Part shown: positions 33,940 through 47,374 of the stretch, piece by piece
How positions within the stretch are numbered: position 1 is the stretch's first letter
Layout: each line of letters begins with the position of its first letter
DNA from: Oenanthe sinensis
Lineage: Eukaryota > Streptophyta > Magnoliopsida > Apiales > Apiaceae
Direction: 5' to 3'
NCBI GenBank assembly: GCA_028671895.1
Contig: CM053810.1
Coordinates: 67,395,501 to 67,459,500 of the forward strand
Length of the DNA stretch: 64,000 nt
Program-made: the position numbers and the translations under genes
The notes under the pieces: generated by a model
The model's input: only the letters and a program-made list of their open reading frames with translations
Told to the model about the DNA's origin: nothing
The model's database searches: none

Positions 33940-35649
33940 ACTCGCTCGCCTTTGTTTTTTTCTTTCTTATCTCTCCCTCTCTCTGCAAGCACCAAGCTCA
34001 TATCAATAATTTTCTCAGGTATCATTATCTTTTGAATTTTAGACCGGCCCAGTTGATTTATTTGTATATATCTTTCAATGTATGTATATTTCAGATGGGT
34101 TTTCTTGATTTCTTATGGGATGTTTGATCTTTAATATTCTACTCTTATTATTGTTATGGTTTGGAACTAATGTTTCTAAAGAACACAAGTTTTTTTTTGT
34201 CGGTGCACATTAAATTATGTATTTTATTAGTGTTTTTTAATTATTCAATGATAAAGATGCAGGTTTTTAAGGTAATGACATTGTAAGCACAATTTTTTTT
34301 CAATTTAATCTTAAATAGTGGAATATCCCTTCATAATTTACAAAGTACTTGTATATTTCAAGAATGAAAAGTAATTTATATATTAGAAGTAACATCGCTT
34401 GGTTAACTATTAGTCTGTTACCACTACTTGATTTTTTTGAAAAAGATTTGTGTTGCTTTTTTGGATACATTTATTGTTTTGATACTTATGTGCCCAGTGA
34501 TTAATACTTGATATTATCTCTAGTTCTTCTATTTGAGTCATTACCTTTTGACATGTTATTCCTTCATTTGTTGAATTCTTACTTAAATCTTAGTCAACCA
34601 ACTGAAATTTCAAACTTTTATGGTTTTTGAATCATGACAATAATGCCTTTTTGATGCTAATGTTTCGTGTTATGAAACTATACCAAACTGGGTTTTTCAA
34701 GAAATGCTTGAAATTATGATAAACAAACAAAAATTTGAGAAATAGGAATGACTAGATGCATCGACTTGAGTCTTGATGACTTTTAAGCAACATGAGGTAA
34801 ACAACTGATGCCATTGATGTTTTAATTCTTTCACAAGGTCGTAATTAGTTACACCGCTAGAATTGAATAGTTTTGTAAATTGTGGAGTACCTGCTCTGTG
34901 CTAGTTGATGTAATCCCAGAAAAGAGTTTGGCTTCTCAATTCAGTTTCACTTCTTGAGAGTTTTAACTATAATGATCTCACAAACCTGTTAGATTGTAGA
35001 TACTAAACACCATATCCTACTTTCTTTTATACAATCAAGTAGTGATGTTTTGATATTTACATATACTTGTATATCATTCAAAGGTAGATTGGTGTACAAC
35101 AAAATGCGATATGACATGCCTATCCATTAGAGGCCATGCTGACTCACCTGATGTAGCATCCTTAAGCTTAGTAAAAGCAGCAGAAGTGTTCATAAAGCAA
35201 CGAGCTTGTACTGTACTTAGAATTGTCAGAGGAGTAGCACCTATTAGGAATTTAATTTTCTTCATTAACATAGGTCGTGACGCTTGTCCTAGGACCATAG
35301 ACTGGACATGCTGGAAATACATTCTCTTAAATAGAGTAGTCATCCACTCTTAAAGGAAGTGCTTGTGTCCGTCATGTCATCTCAGCCTGTTAATTAGTCT
35401 TCTAGAGTTAGGAGAGATGGTAAGACCAATGGTATTTTCTGTTTAATTGTTAAATATGCACGTTAGATATATACATTTTATATGCATTCCATTTATGTTA
35501 ACAATTAAGTAAATTAGAATGTTTTAGCATATGCTTTATAAGATTGAGTTATGTATAGGCTATGTTTTATATCGTATAATCGCAAATGATAATTCTGTAA
35601 GTTAATTGATTTAATTTAATAGAGTTTGGATGGTATTTGATAGAGTCAT
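33940..35649 (+). promoter_or_regulatory. Leader exon and long 5' UTR intron of the RGLG gene
   Basis: A CT-rich stretch (33955-33990) leads to a probable noncoding exon ending TTTCTCAG at 34018, followed by GTATCA. A possible acceptor, TTGATAG, lies at about 35643, just before AGTCATATGGGT. The implied leader intron is about 1.6 kb. Open frames inside it match nothing I recognise. Confidence 0.45.
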
Positions 35650-38118
35650 ATGGGTGGCAAAAGTTCAAAACGTTCAGCCCCGAGCCGCTATTCATCTTTT
35701 AGCTCTAGTTCAAATTCTTGGAGTCATAATGAGTATCCACAGTCCTCCTATCCTCAACCGACACAAACACATGAATCTGCACATCCCCCTCAAAGCTATG
35801 GTGGTTGGGCCCCTGATTCTAAAAAACGGACGGAGCAGAAATTTTCAAAAATAGAAGATAACTTCAACAGCTTAGAGCAGGTAAAGTCAAGCTTTCTTTT
35901 TAATTACTTTATGTGGTACAGAATAAATGAGAATAAAATAATATGCCATCAGTATCTTGGAATTATCCCAATTTTTATTATTATGTGAGTCGTGCAGCTA
36001 CGCCGTAACCTTACATTCTCTAATATATCTATTTTCCTTTTATATCTGTGTCTGTATTTTATTATTAGCTATTGATAAAGCTTACTAAACTTTTTTATCA
36101 AAAGGTTACTGAGGCATTGGCACATGCTGGTCTGGAGTCATCAAATCTGATTGTCGGCATTGATTTCACCAAGAGCAATGAGTGGACAGGTGTTATTGTT
36201 TAGTTTTGTGAAGTTATTACAGGCTGTCGGTAAACTGCTACTAATACTTCTTTTAAATATTAGGTGCAAGATCATTTAATCGGAAAAGCTTGCATCACAT
36301 AGGAGATACTCAGAATCCTTACGAAGAAGCGATATCAATAATTGGGCGGACATTAGCTTCATTTGATGAAGATAACTTAATTCCTTGTTTTGGATTTGGA
36401 GATGGTATTTCTTTATTAGTTCTGCAAGTACAATTTATGAAAACTTTTGTAGTCAGTGCAGCTTTTAAAAAAATGGTTAGTTGATTTAAGTTGACTGCAC
36501 CAAGGACTTCAGTTGATTTTTTTACATTTACAGCTTCAACGCATGACCAAGAAGTGTTCAGCTTCTATCCGGATGAGAAATATTGTGATGGATTCGAGGA
36601 AGTGTTGACACGATATCGAGAGCTAGTCCCACAACTAAGGCTTGCAGGTTTTAACTTGACTAATTTAATTTTTGTCTTCTTTTTGGGTCGGGCTAGCATC
36701 TTATGATATTGGTGCCTTTTTGTGTAAACAGGTCCAACATCTTTTGCTCCCGTTATTGAAATGGCGATTACTATTGTTGAACAAAGCCGTGGCCAGTATC
36801 ATGTTTTGTTGATAATTGCCGACGGGCAGGTATTATAAGCTAATAGTCTGAGTATCATAATCCCATGAAACAAACATGGCTGTAATTGCTTGCTTGAATA
36901 CATATCTGGATCTAATGTACTAGAATTCTATAAGTTACCTTCAATTATGTAGGTGACAAGAAGTGTTGATACTGAACGTGGTCAGCTAAGCCCTCAGGAA
37001 AGAAAAACTGTAGAGGCAATTGTGAAAGCCAGGTGATTTTGGTGGTTGGACTTTTTTTTGATAATGACTTTGATACCCAAGCACCTAACAATGTTCTTAT
37101 TTTTACTTTTACAGTGAATACCCCTTATCGATCATATTAGTTGGTGTTGGAGATGGGCCATGGGACATGATGCGGGAATTTGATGACAATATACCTGCTC
37201 GAGCGTTTGACAACTTCCAGGCAAGTAACAAGAATCTCCTAGCTTTTATTTAAGTGTTTGCATTTATGTTTACAATACTGACCAGTTTCTATCTTTTATA
37301 GTTCGTAAATTTCACAGAAATTATGTCAAAGAATCTGAACCGCTCCAGGAAAGAGGCAGAGTTTGCTCTTGCAGCTTTAATGGAAATACCTTCTCAATAT
37401 AAAGCAACACTAGAGCTTAATATTTTAAAGTATTACTTGGTCTCCTTCTCATTTTATGGTAATGTTGGATGATGTCTTTTTTTTGGGAAAATTATTGAAT
37501 ATATTTGCATTTATCTATCAGTGCACAGAGGGGTAAAGCAATAGATAGGATTCCTCTTCCCCCACCTCACTACGGCATGGCATCTCGAGGGGCATCAAAG
37601 CCCTCGCCGTCTAGTAGTTTCTGTCCGAGCGGACCTTCGTATAAGCAAGCTTCATCTGTCCGCAGTACGGAGCCTCCAAGTTCTTCAGCTGATGCCAATG
37701 TAAGCACATTTTCACTGTATCATTTCGGAGTTTACTCGTGGGCCTGGTATTATAGTACTTTGAAAGTGGATCTATATTGGAATGTTCATATATTACTTAA
37801 GAGTCATAGTAACCCTCGTGTCTTCTTTGCCTTCTTATAGCTATGTCCCATTTGCATTACTAATCCTAGAGACATGGCTTTCGGTTGTGGACATCAGGTA
37901 CTTTAATATTTTCCAATTTATCTTTGATACCAACTATAACATATTAACATATAGTGTGCGTCAGTGATTGTATAGTGAACTGAACTCAAATGGAAGAAGT
38001 TTAACTTCTGTGTTTTATCTCTTTTTATTGTCCATAGACATGTTGTGAATGTGGTGAGGACCTTCAGCTTTGCCCTATCTGTCGTAGCTCCATCCAGACA
38101 AGGATAAGGCTTTATTAA
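35650..38118 (+). CDS. RGLG: RGLG-type E3 ubiquitin ligase (copine/vWA + RING)
   Basis: Eleven exons: 35650-35880, 36105-36189, 36264-36404, 36534-36647, 36732-36829, 36953-37032, 37115-37220, 37302-37429, 37522-37699, 37841-37897 and 38038-38118. They give 432 residues. The N-terminus MGGKSSK fits N-myristoylation at Gly2, hence membrane attachment. A Ser/Pro-rich stretch precedes the copine/vWA domain (about 90-340) with a metal-site motif GIDFTKSN and IADGQVT. A Ser/Pro linker leads to a C-terminal RING (389-424: CPIC...CGHQTCCECG...CPIC), which recruits the ubiquitin E2. The family acts in hormone, drought and stress signalling; the substrate here is unknown. Intron 7 uses a GC donor (AG-GCAAGT). 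Which Arabidopsis RGLG it matches best cannot be settled here. Confidence 0.93.
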
Positions 38119-39153
38119 ATCCATCCTGCCTTTTTAACAATGTCTTAAACAGTGCATCTTCCTTTTGAGAACATTTCCTGATGCGAGATGATGCCTTTGA
38201 TGTTGAATCAAAGCTGGCTGATCAACTGAATATATGAAGCTTCAATATAAGTTATCACAATCATATATTGCTTTGTACATATTTGTCATTTTTCACCATT
38301 AATACATGTGTGACCTTTGTAATTAGTCTTTGAATGGTACAATGAGTAAATGCATCTATTTTAATATAAATCATTATCTAGATATTGGTTAGGATTGTTT
38401 CTTATCTTTTTCTCATTTACAATATTTACCTGTTTTCATTGAAATATATTAGCATTTAAATTTAAGGCAGCCATAAGAAAAAATAACTAAAGATACGGTT
38501 AGTAAATGCACAATCGTATTAGAGGGCGAATAAAAGTTGCCAATTCCCGAACAGTGGAGTAATGGTGAAATTTGTACTTGAAAAGAGTAATGCTGAAAGT
38601 GTACATACGTGTGATTGCATATTAGTTATGAAATTAGCCACAGCCCAGACAACTAAGACAAGAATGACCAAATACTAGGAAGCTATTATTGCGCATTTGC
38701 TTAGTTCTTTAGTAAGTTCTCTGTAAAATTGGCGATGCAACAATGGAGTTTTTAGCGTTAGGCTTACAGTTAACATACAACTATACAAGTAGTTTTGCTA
38801 AAAAAAACTCTGCTACGTTTAAGTTCAAAGCATGGTATCTGAGCTACCGCATATACATACATGATACTTTGAGCTGCTTTGATGATTTAATAGATAGACT
38901 GAAATCTTGTTACAAAATTGGGGCATGCGTGTTTGTTGTGTGTGGAAATATGAAGTAAATATATATATGCACACATTTAGCTCCTTAAACAAGACACTAT
39001 AAAACCACAAAGTTAAACAAACAAAAAGATCACACCATCTTTGCATCAAAATTTAAAGCTCTTGTTAAGTTATTATGACACATTCCATATATATATGAAA
39101 GTAATTTTATTTGTCTTGTTTGTAAACGGCAGTATTACCCTAAAATTAAATTC
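38119..39153. other. Intergenic between convergent genes
   Basis: About 1 kb holding the 3' flanks of RGLG and VPS22. No frame or repeat of note. Confidence 0.5.
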
Positions 39154-41452
39154 TTAAATTGTGTCTGCTCCAACGTAAGATGATATAGATGATACACAGG
39201 GGAACCAGTATCGGCGTTGGCGATCTCGGTGACCATCATCTATCATGGCAAGGCCCTCCTGCAAACAAAGTATTTTTTAACACGACAATTTTTTTCATTT
39301 TTTTTTTGGGGGGGGGGGGGAGAGTATGGTATAAAGTAAATTACATCCAATAGAGTTTCGAGGGCATCAATAGCACGGCCAGATGACCAGGTTAGTCGTC
39401 TCTCTACCTCTTCAACAGTAACAAATCCCTGAGCCTACAATAAAAAAAAAAATTAATGAAAACATTTACAAATGGTGCAGAAGCTAAGGTGTCTAGTTTA
39501 CTTTTCAAGTTCAAGTACTTTCTTAAAAAATTGGCTGCTGCAACCTTAACCAAAATGAACTGAAATTATTGTTAAGACACTGTAGCATGGAGATAACAAA
39601 ATAATGATGTTCACTATGAGGGTTAAAAAAAACCTGGGCCATCTCTAAAATTTCATTGTGGTCCTTGTTCAGTTCAGTAGGAACAGATCGAACAAGCTTT
39701 CTTTTTCCAACAGAAATCACCTCAAATCCGCTGCCCAATACCTGTATGTTTTAAATAAAGCATGTTCATATAGACATATGATAAGAAAAAAAATAATGAA
39801 CACGCATACAAAAAGAAAAAAACAACGAGAAGACACAGAGAAGGGTGGTGGTGGTGGTGGTGGTTCTATTGCAAAGAAAATTTGGATAAGCAAAAGTGCA
39901 GAATGTTTCAAACATGCTATAATACATCAAGGCAACAAATTATGTTATGTGGAAATAAATTAGACATATAAGAGGCCCCCAGATACTCTATTTTGTCGAC
40001 TTGTCGTATACCTTAAACATATGTAAACTCAGATTGATTCAATATTTCTAATAACATTAGAACACTATACTCGACAATCTCTTCACTCAAATTGGTTTGC
40101 CAAAGATTTGCTGTATATTTACTTAGTATATCCTAGTTTATAGGTTACAGGTACTTGAAGTCTCCCTTCCACTCACCTGAAGCTCCCATGAAAACCACAG
40201 AAAATCCTTTGTAATATTGTCTTAGTTTGTGCTCTAACTACTATTTCAAGTTATCAACATTTGTATAATGAAAAGAGAATAATATAACTGAATGCTATAA
40301 TGAACATATATTCTGAATGACCTTTATGCACAAGTTTTCTATACTAACAAATGAGACCTTATCTGCACCATTTTACCTGAACCATTAACACGTCACACAA
40401 ATCTTTGCATGTGTAGTGAATGTGAAGCACTGACATTGTATTTAACATTCGTACTTAATCTTAAATTTCACGAGTAAAACTAGTACTCGACAGTTAATTG
40501 AATATTAATACCTTCAGTTTACTTATGGCACGTAAACAATCATCTTCAGAGACAGCTTCACGAGCACCCTTGCGTCTTTGGCATAAAAGTTTACAGAGTT
40601 CCTCCAACTTGATCAAACCTCCATTGTGAGCTCTAGTAGCCAAGCATATATCAACAATTTGCACTCCTGTCTAATTGAGTAGCTTGCATTCATTAAACCT
40701 CGTGTTTGACACTCAAATGCAAATTATCAAAGTAACTTAATAAATGGAGGGTAAATGACAAGTAAAATGTTTAAAAAAATGACCAACTGCAGGAGCTACA
40801 GTTTATACAGTTGTATCATATAAAAGGATGATATACGAGTAATCAAATTAACAAGTATCCTGGATATTAAAGAGTATGCAACAAATGAGTTTCACATATG
40901 CCATTAAATTTCTACGAAAAAATCTCTTTCGCATTAAATTAAAGAATGTAAAATTGAGACGGACCGAGTTCATAATAGAAGTCACCAATGCCAAGGAGCT
41001 CAGCCCAGAAACCTTTATTAGAGGCAAGAGGGTCAACACCAACTTTAGCACACATTTCATGAAACTGAGATCGAAATGCGGGGTTCTTACGGATATCATT
41101 CTGCAATTAAACCAAAATTAAGAAATGAAAATTGAGTAAATTAAAACACAAGTTAGAAGACGAAGTTAGTTAGAAGACCTTGTGTTTGCGTGCAAAGTCT
41201 TCTAGTTGAGATCGAAAGGTAGAGAGCTGCTCTTTCATCAAATCTGTTCTTAATTTTGCTACATTTTCTCCCAGCACTCTGTATTGATCCTGTCGTCGTT
41301 TTGCAATCTCAATTAGCAGGAGAGAGAGAGTGGGAGAGAGATAGGGAGAGAAAGAGAGTGTGGGAGAGAGATAGGGAGAGAGAGAGAGGGAGAGAACAAA
41401 CCCTAGCAGCTGCAGCATTCTGCAATCCGCCAATTCCAGGTCGTCTTCTCAT
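39154..41452 (-). CDS. VPS22: ESCRT-II subunit VPS22 / SNF8
   Basis: Seven exons on the minus strand: 41452-41402, 41289-41179, 41100-40965, 40666-40512, 39741-39634, 39434-39345 and 39258-39154. The CDS encodes 251 residues, the usual family length. The start MRRRPGIGGLQNAAAAR is the conserved VPS22/EAP30 beginning. FRSQLEDFARKH forms the N-terminal helical region, followed by winged-helix domains with NKGFWAELLGIGDFYYELG, EDDCLRAISKLK, LVRSVPTELNKDHNEIL and SGRAIDALETLLDEGLAMID. With VPS25 and VPS36 it forms ESCRT-II, which sorts ubiquitinated membrane cargo into multivesicular bodies. Intron 1 is a GA-rich microsatellite, and intron 6 contains a poly(T)-poly(G) run near 39290-39320. Confidence 0.95.
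41320..41397. repeat. (GA)n-rich microsatellite in VPS22 intron 1
   Basis: Imperfect GAGAGAGA/TGGGAGAGA repeats fill much of the 112-base intron, close to the start codon. Confidence 0.85.
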
Positions 41453-42193
41453 GTGTCCTCCGCCTTGAATCGATATCGGTCAGATATTCTAGGGAAACAA
41501 TACGTACAGCTTTTTGTATGTATAGTCTTCCTTCCCAAAGAAAAAGGAGGATGGATCTATGTTAATATCTCTACAGGACAACCGAGTAAATTTTGGACAG
41601 ACCTGTACTTTGAAGTAGAGGATGATCTATAAGTTACTCATATTTAACTTTAAAATAAAGTAAATTTTACTACAACACAAATTTTGTTTTTTAATGCTTT
41701 GTGATATATAAATTGAAAAACTAGACATGCATATACTATTTTATTCCATAGCAATAGAGTGAAACCATTTTCCCCATACTAGTTGTTTAAGTTTCTTTAC
41801 CAGGATTTAATTTGACATTTTAACAAGTTTTTGATATAAGAAAGGTTGCATTATTATGTTGATACTCTAACATATATATTTTATAAGTTATTTTATAATA
41901 AATTTAAAATTTTTATTATAAATTTATGAGTATTATACATATAACTGAATTTGTGATTTATTTTTAAGTGATTGTCTTATTTTGACAATTAAAAAAGCTC
42001 GTCAATAATAATAATAATATATCATTTTTAGAAGATGAAAAATGTATAATGAATAATTTTAGAATGTAAAAATATTTTATATTTACATAAATTTATATTT
42101 TTCAATAATCATCGTCTGCTTTAATATTTATATAAGAAATTTACCAAAAAAACAATTCTAAATCTTACGACGAGTAGAAATGAAGTACTTGCA

Positions 42194-42226
<33 letters not shown>

Positions 42227-42637
42227 TAAATATAAGGATATAATAGAAATAAATTAGGTTGAATAAAATATTTTTCTAAAATAGTGTGTCGTGATATTTT
42301 ATAATATAAATATTAAAAAATAAATAAGAAGTAAAATAGTAATATTATATAATATAAATGGATTAGAAAATAAATAAGAAGAATACTTGCAAGTTAAAAT
42401 AGTAAATTAGAGATTAATATAAGGGTATAATTGTCGTTTAACTTAAATAAAATGTTTCCATAAAAAGGCTTGTTACGGTATTATATAATATATAGGGAGA
42501 TTACATTTTATCTTCTTGCAAAATGTCTGTACAGTGGATACTACTATCAAATATGCTAAAACAGGAAATGAGTTTATTTCAAACCACCAACATCTTACAG
42601 GATATTTACATAGAACGACACATTTATTACAAACTTG
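41453..42637. other. VPS22 upstream region
   Basis: AT-rich DNA without genes between the VPS22 start and the end of the PIMT gene. It holds a (TG)n(TA)n run at about 42194-42226. The first hundreds of bases should include the VPS22 promoter. Confidence 0.45.
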
Positions 42638-45600
42638 CTAATTGCCTCTCAACTGAGCTTCTCGACTTGTCAGCGGAACATATCGAACCGAAGTCTCGCT
42701 ACGAACGGTTATTGAACCATCCATATTCTTGTCGACAACCTGTAGTTCCTGGAAAACATTCCCAACTGGGATCACCAACCTGCCCCCAGGCTTCAACTGC
42801 TCAATCAGCGGACCAGGAATCTCTGGCGCAGCTGCTCCGACATGGATTGCATCATAAGGTGCGTGCTCTGGCCACCCTAGCCTTCCATCTACATCACACA
42901 GGGATATAGAGGTTAATTAGTATAGTAAAGCATATCAGTGAAACCAGAAATTATTTAACAAATACTCAATCAAGTATAAGTCTATTTCTTATTCCTTTTT
43001 ACCCTCAGAGATGAGCTATACAATGCTCTACAATTTTGCCCAAAAAATCATAAAAATAAGAGAAAAATGCACTTTATGTACCTGCAGTTTGGGGAGTTTG
43101 GGGCTTCCTGCACTTGCCATAATACTGCACTATCTAAATTTTTATACTTTGTGTACTTTCACCGTGAGTGTATTAGTGGAATTCTATTATATAACTGATT
43201 GGGGAAGAACAAGGGTGAATTAGGGTTTATCGTTCTTGTGAATCATCAAGCAATTGGAGGTGTTATTGGTGTCCAAATCCAGGTTCTTGGACTCAAAACT
43301 TGGACTCAAAACGAAGCTCTCAACGTAAGCTTCGGTATCAATTTCATGTAGAAATCGATGTTGTGCAATTTCGTATATAACTGTGGTTATCTTGATTTTC
43401 CATGATGATATTTGTTGATTGTTTGTTAATATGGATTACTCAGTTACATAGATCGTTGCTTTGTGAGTCCATACATATTTTTTTTCATGATTGTTGGTGT
43501 TGATTTGTGGTTCACCGGACTTGTAGTCGGTTGGCCGGAAAATCGAGTTCTAAAGCTCGGTTTAGGTCTTGATTACATGGTTGTGTTGTGTTGCTCAGTA
43601 GTTCAACAAGATGTGGGTATAATTTGTGTGCCTGGTTGTGATGGTTTTGTGTTGCTGGTCCAGTCGCCGGCCACGTCGAGATAGTCGACGGGGAGATTTT
43701 TCCATTTGCCGGCCACGTCGAGATAGTCGGAGACGGGGAGTTTTCCGGCGGACCTTCAAACTTTTCCGGTCACCTCTTTCATTTCAATTTGGTTTGATCT
43801 TCCAAAACCCTAACCCCCTTTTCCAAAACTGTTTCTGAGATTAAAAATTTATTTTATTTTCAAAAATTGGTTTGAATTCCACTAATACCCTCACGGCGTT
43901 AGCCTTTTCTGATGGTAGTACACAAATTATAAAAATTTAGATAGTCAGTATTGTCATTGCACAGTTTGAAACTTTATTATGGAAGTGCTGGAAGAAGCCT
44001 CAAACTGCAGGTACACAAAGTGCATTTTTCTCTAAAAATAAACAAGAAAAGGCAGAAGCTGTGAACTTTCAACACATACCAGCAACATGCACTGAAAGGG
44101 ATCCTTCTTTTAGATATGAAGCTGCTTCACTTTTCTGAATATTCTCGATTGAACTAGAGACAAGCTCAGGGATGTGTTCTACACCAACTGCACGACCTTG
44201 TGTTCCAACCATAACCGCAAAACATGCTGTCAAATACCCAGTTCCTACACAAAAGTGTAACTGGGAGTAAAAGAAAGTCTGAACGCCCAGTGATATAGTA
44301 GTTTCATCATTAGACACAGTCTACACAAAGTTTATCTGATACACACATAATACCTTTAAAATAGAACCTCACAGCAGAAACAGATGCAAAGGTGTTGCAT
44401 TTAGAGATGCTCAAGATGACTAAACTTTATCAAGTACTTCTAAGATTTTCTTCCTGGTTCAAGTAGATACTAAATATCTCCCTCTCCTCTTCTCAGTTGT
44501 TTTTTCTACCGCCTGTCCCATTATATATTTCCCTATGTTCTATCATTCTTTAGTTGTATGATTGTATCACCTATATAAGTAATTACATACATGCTTGGAA
44601 TATGCTTTAGGCATCAAAGTCCCAAGGTCAGCCCTGACCGCAAAAATAAAACCCATACAACTCATAAAAGGTGTAAATATGGCATTCTGTCATTCATATA
44701 TAAACATAGTGTTCAGGCCACAACATTTAATAATAGCCTCATAACACATCGCCGAAAGTTTTAAGATTTTCTATCTAACACCTCTCAAACACCACAACAT
44801 GTATGTACAAACAGAAAGCAGCGCTCTTAATCTCCTAGCCATAACAACATGTTAACATAATCACTGGAGAATAAAGATACCTGAACCAACATCTAAAGCA
44901 TGCATTCCAGGCTTCAAATGCTCTTCCAGCAACTGAAGGCATGTGGCATGCATATGAGGTGCAGAGATGGTGACATTAAAACCTATCCCCATAGGACTGT
45001 CATCATAAGCTGGGGCCCCGCTAGGTACAAACAAAGCCCTATCAATAGTCTGCATCACTTCAACCACTTTTTCCGAGCTTATAACACCATAACGCTGCAA
45101 GTGACCCACCATTGCACTGTTCTTCCTAATGCCACTTCCAGAAAAGTATCGCTGTGGAAAAACATGTATTAATGTAGAACAAACATTTAATACAGAACTG
45201 CACCTCAAATAGTTAAAAGGTAGAAAGCAAAACAGACAGCTTGGAATTTATTGCGCAATATATACTTACACAAGAATGGTGAAAAAATATCAAGATCAAA
45301 CCGCAGATGATTATTTCATTCATCTTTGTCATCCCTTGCAATTTTTTACACATTCTGAGATTGTAAATAGTCAATCATATTTTGTAGGTTCTTGAACGGA
45401 AACAAGTAGGGTGACTAGGTATCTTCAAGTTATAACAAAAACGTGTTGGGAAAACGTGTCAATCATGACACTCGCTCACATTATCAATCAGGCAGTAGGC
45501 TCAAACAATTTTCTTATTCGGTCATGAATGATGAACTGCCATATTGCAAAATTCAATAATTTGGTAAAATAACTATTTATTCTTTGAACCCGTATATTAT

Positions 45601-46198
45601 TTACTAATACATATATCATCCAATCATCGCAGTTTACTCCGTGAAGCACAGGTTCTTTTTACCGGTGCGATATTTTCACCTAAGGAGCTCATTGCTTGAT
45701 TTTAGCTTCTATGAGTAACATTGGTTGTATTTGTTTTCAAGGATTATATATAATCCATGGGCAATTAACAATACACAGTTCGCATTCATTTTGTCCCAAT
45801 TAATTAAAATAATCTATCTCTGATCACTTGTTTTGTCAGTTAGTACTCTCTCTCTCTCCATCTCTCTCACTCTCTCTCACTCTCTCTCACTCACTAGTCC
45901 ACAGAGAGAATTAGAAATATAGGATGCAAAACATAATATATGAATCGATCAAGTAATCACAGAACAAACAATTAAGACGAACAGCAAAACAATATATACA
46001 CACAGATATATATACATAATATATTGAGAGAGGAAGTACCTCCATCCGTAAGAAGGAGTTTGGGGAGTAGTGAAATCGAGAAGAGAGATGAGAGATCGGA
46101 GAAGAAGAAGAAGGAGAGGTGTAGTTTAACAAGTTGTGTCTAAAAGGCGCACAATAGCGGAAACCACACGCTACTACTCCTATAAGCGAGCACCGCAT
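42638..46198 (-). CDS. PIMT: Protein-L-isoaspartate O-methyltransferase
   Basis: Four exons on the minus strand: 46198-46040, 45151-44881, 44244-44080 and 42888-42638, encoding 281 residues. The enzyme transfers a methyl group from S-adenosylmethionine to isoaspartyl residues, starting repair of aged proteins. The AdoMet motif LDVGSGTGYLTACFA spans the exon 2/3 junction. SAPHMHATCLQLLEEHL, AVGVEHIPELV, DAIHVGAAAPEIP, LKPGGRLVIPVG and the VRYVPLTSREAQLRG end are all conserved. Exon 1 adds about 52 Ser/Arg-rich residues before the normal family start, with a second Met at residue 52. That fits an organelle-targeted form plus a shorter cytosolic form from internal initiation. Intron 3 carries a Mutator-type element. 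Confidence 0.94.
43060..44032. mobile_element. Nonautonomous Mutator-like element in PIMT intron 3
   Basis: Inverted repeats of roughly 150 bases start GAGAAAAATGCACTTTATGTA at the left and, inverted, GAGAAAAATGCACTTTGTGTA at the right. They run on through TAGTGGAATTC. A perfect 9-base duplication, TAAAAATAA, flanks it (43051-43059 and 44033-44041), the length typical of Mutator-like transposons. No transposase is encoded. The interior has a GC-richer stretch with a duplicated GCCGGCCACGTCGAGATAGT at 43665-43740. Confidence 0.85.
43663..43745. repeat. Duplicated GC-rich unit inside the Mutator-like element
   Basis: GCCGGCCACGTCGAGATAGTCG followed by ACGGGGAG occurs twice, about 50 bases apart. 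It is out of character with the AT-rich surroundings. Confidence 0.75.
45836..45897. repeat. (CT)n-rich microsatellite in PIMT intron 1
   Basis: CTCTCTCTC and CTCTCTCAC units, i.e. a GA repeat on the coding strand, about 150 bases downstream of exon 1. Confidence 0.85.
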
Positions 46199-47119
46199 TT
46201 TCTATCTCGATTTCTGTATTATTTTTTATATTTTTATGTTGTTTCTCTCTCCCACACTCCCACCGCCATATCGTAACTGTCACGCAGTCTCATTCTCCAC
46301 CTCCAATCTAATTCTATGAAGCCCGTATTATTGGGCCTGCCGAGACTTGGCCCATTTAAGTTCATTCTAATTTTTAAAACTTCCCTCTAAAACATTCTTC
46401 CTACAAACTAAAAAATTGAAAAAAAGTATTTTAATTAATTAATTATTCTCTTTTAGCTAATTAATTAAAACATTCTCCCGATCTTATTAATCAAATATTT
46501 GATATAAAAAAATTAAAAAATAAAAATCTAAGAAATGTTTCATATACTTGTTGCAGGCACCTCACTGATACCACAGAAACATGGGAAATCATCATGGTAA
46601 TTGTTGTGTGCTAACATCTTAGAGTTATAATTAAGTAATATTTATTACTCCTTGATATGTTACACTTGTAGGAAAGTACATATTCTCTTATTGATAATTT
46701 GACAACCCCTTTACATGGGATACATTATGGGCCTATAATTCTATTTGGGTCGTCCCTCTCTGTAGCTGGGTCTTTTGGCAAATTATTGTTTCTCTCTTGG
46801 TGGGCCTTGGTCCAACAACAATCATCACGGAATAGCTAGTCCTGCTTGGACCGACCTCCCGTACATATGGCACGGGAGGTACTCAAAATGCTCACATTTG
46901 ATAGTAGTGACCGTGGTATTGGATCAAAAGTGTTAAAACATTTCAGAGATTAGCTGCCCTTAAAGCCTTTGAAAATCGCAGAAAACTTTTTCTAATTGTT
47001 TGTGATATTTATATATTTTAGATTTTCAAATATACATGAAAATGTAGTACTCATCTAAAAACCTTTTCTAATTTAGGTAGCTAATATTTTAATATAAAAT
47101 TTAGCTCATCATAACTAAT

Positions 47120-47374
47120 CGAGCATTTCCAAGAGTGATATTAAAATTGTTAGCTAAAATGATTAGTTATAACATGTATGTAAAATTTTAACTAATAGAT
47201 AGTGTGTCTACTCCAATGGAGTTATCTAAAATTGTAGTTATGTAAAATTATACCTAAAAGTTTTATATGTCCAATAAATATAAAAAATAAAATTTAAGAT
47301 ATCCTCTAAATGGTATCACATAGATACCACATAAGGGTTTTAGCTAATGGGTAAAGACCTTGGACATGCTCTAA
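47120..47374. mobile_element. MITE with GAGCAT ends
   Basis: Left GAGCATTTCCAAGAGTGAT pairs with the inverted right end TAGAGCATGTCCAAGGTCTT. The same end type occurs at 60348-60668. It is noncoding and AT-rich inside. Confidence 0.6.

Noticed and set aside
35074..35353. Overlapping open frames of about 80-90 codons on both strands in the RGLG leader intron
   Set aside because: Neither translation shows a recognisable domain or codon bias; they lie in a probable 5' UTR intron and are most likely chance or a decayed repeat.
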